Positions 16,060 through 16,370 of a stretch of DNA of 16,370 bases are shown here, one piece after another (the first letter of the stretch is position 1; every line of letters starts with the position of its first letter). The stretch is from DATLFQ01 sp035540915. Its GTDB lineage: Bacteria > Actinomycetota > Acidimicrobiia > Acidimicrobiales > GCA-2861595. The DNA is taken from NCBI GenBank assembly GCA_035540915.1, contig DATLFQ010000032.1, forward strand, positions 1 to 16,370. The letters are read 5' to 3'. The notes beneath the pieces were generated by a model, which was given only the letters and a program-made list of their open reading frames with translations, was not told the DNA's origin and did no database searches. Both the position numbers and the translations under genes were made by a program.

Positions 16060-16228
16060 CGACCATCGACCCGCAGTGGCGGCAGCGGGGATAGGCCCGC
16101 GACGCCGGCCCGCCGCAGCTCTGGCAGCGCTCGACCGCCAGGCGCCCGCGCACCAGCCGGGCCAGGACCGACGCCACCATGGCGCCCAGTACGACGAGGG
16201 CGGCGAGCTGCACCACCGTCGGGGCCAC
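16043..16228 (-). CDS. Small membrane-anchored zinc-ribbon protein
   Basis: A 61-residue protein of unknown function. One hydrophobic helix (about residues 5-24, VVQLAALVVLGAMVASVLAR) is followed by a basic stretch (RLVRGR) and a compact zinc ribbon with C35-x2-C38 and C49-x2-C52. The positive residues after the helix suggest the ribbon faces the cytoplasm. Four spaced cysteines in CxxC pairs, a proper AGGA ribosome-binding site seven bases before the GTG, and overlap with menG support it as a real gene. It is the first gene of the minus-strand unit menG-menF-ppc. I cannot assign a role; it might bind metal, a partner protein or nucleic acid, but nothing in the sequence decides this. Confidence 0.65.
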   Translation of the reverse strand: MAPTVVQLAALVVLGAMVASVLARLVRGRLAVERCQSCGGPASRAYPRCRHCGSMVDGRQP

Positions 16229-16235
16229 GGGCCCA

Positions 16236-16239
16236 TCCT
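16236..16239 (-). promoter_or_regulatory. Shine-Dalgarno for the zinc-ribbon gene
   Basis: AGGA on the minus strand is spaced seven bases from the GTG at 16228. It is one of the few recognisable ribosome-binding sites in the window and supports that start. Confidence 0.55.
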
Positions 16240-16295
16240 GGCAGCCTCGCCACGCCCGCCGGAAGCGAGCGGGCGCCGGAGCGGTTGGATCTCCC

Positions 16296-16370
16296 GTGCA
16301 GGTCGAGGTCTGGTCCGACGTGGTGTGCCCCTGGTGCTACATCGGCAAGCGGCGTCTCGAGGGGGCCCTG
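16296..16370 (+). CDS. DsbA-family (FrnE-like) oxidoreductase, 5' end only
   Basis: Only the first 25 codons are present, running off the right edge. From a GTG at 16296 the protein begins VQVEVWSDVVCPWCYIGKRR. This is the standard opening of the DsbA/FrnE thioredoxin-fold family, with the redox motif C-P-W-C at residues 11-14 on the first strand. No signal peptide precedes the motif, so the protein is cytosolic, as in FrnE and 2-hydroxychromene-2-carboxylate isomerase relatives. TTGGA lies about seven bases upstream as a weak ribosome-binding site. It is divergent from the zinc-ribbon gene, with 67 bases between starts. The substrate is unknown. Confidence 0.85.
   Translation, partial: MQVEVWSDVVCPWCYIGKRRLEGAL

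Overview
The window is a very GC-rich stretch (well over 70% G+C by eye) packed with genes. No gap between genes exceeds about 115 bases, and there are no RNA genes, mobile elements or CRISPR arrays. Codon bias (G/C at third positions), frequent GTG starts, few Shine-Dalgarno sequences and the protein families point to a chromosome of an actinobacterium. The glycine/aromatic 42-residue repeat in the L,D-transpeptidase is a style I associate with Acidimicrobiia, but that class assignment is inference. This is mostly core metabolism, and I see no clear sign of a new defence or mobile system.

Layout. (1) 1-2530, minus strand: a DUF255/YyaL-type thioredoxin-fold protein followed by an unrecognised gene that runs off the left edge. 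(2) 2608-4119, plus: a secreted L,D-transpeptidase carrying a repeat array and a peptidoglycan-binding domain. It is separated by a hairpin terminator from (3) 4234-7109, minus: menE followed by an ABC exporter half-transporter. (4) 7108-8846, plus: menB-menA, start-to-start with menE. (5) 8884-9594, minus: a menH-like hydrolase, ending in an 18-bp hairpin shared with the end of menA. (6) 9600-11297, plus: menD, start-to-start with menH. (7) 11318-16228, minus: a probable operon of a small membrane zinc-ribbon protein, menG, menF and ppc. (8) 16296-end, plus: the first 25 codons of a DsbA/FrnE-like oxidoreductase.

Function. Seven genes cover most of the classical (o-succinylbenzoate) menaquinone pathway: MenF (chorismate to isochorismate), MenD (SEPHCHC), MenH (SHCHC), MenE (OSB-CoA), MenB (DHNA-CoA), MenA (prenylation) and MenG (methylation). 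MenC and a DHNA-CoA thioesterase are not in the window. The cluster is split over both strands in short units. Two head-to-head junctions (menE/menB and menH/menD) have essentially no intergenic DNA, so their promoters must lie inside neighbouring coding sequence or the mRNAs must be leaderless. Phosphoenolpyruvate carboxylase sits at the end of the menG-menF operon and is the only central-carbon enzyme in the group.
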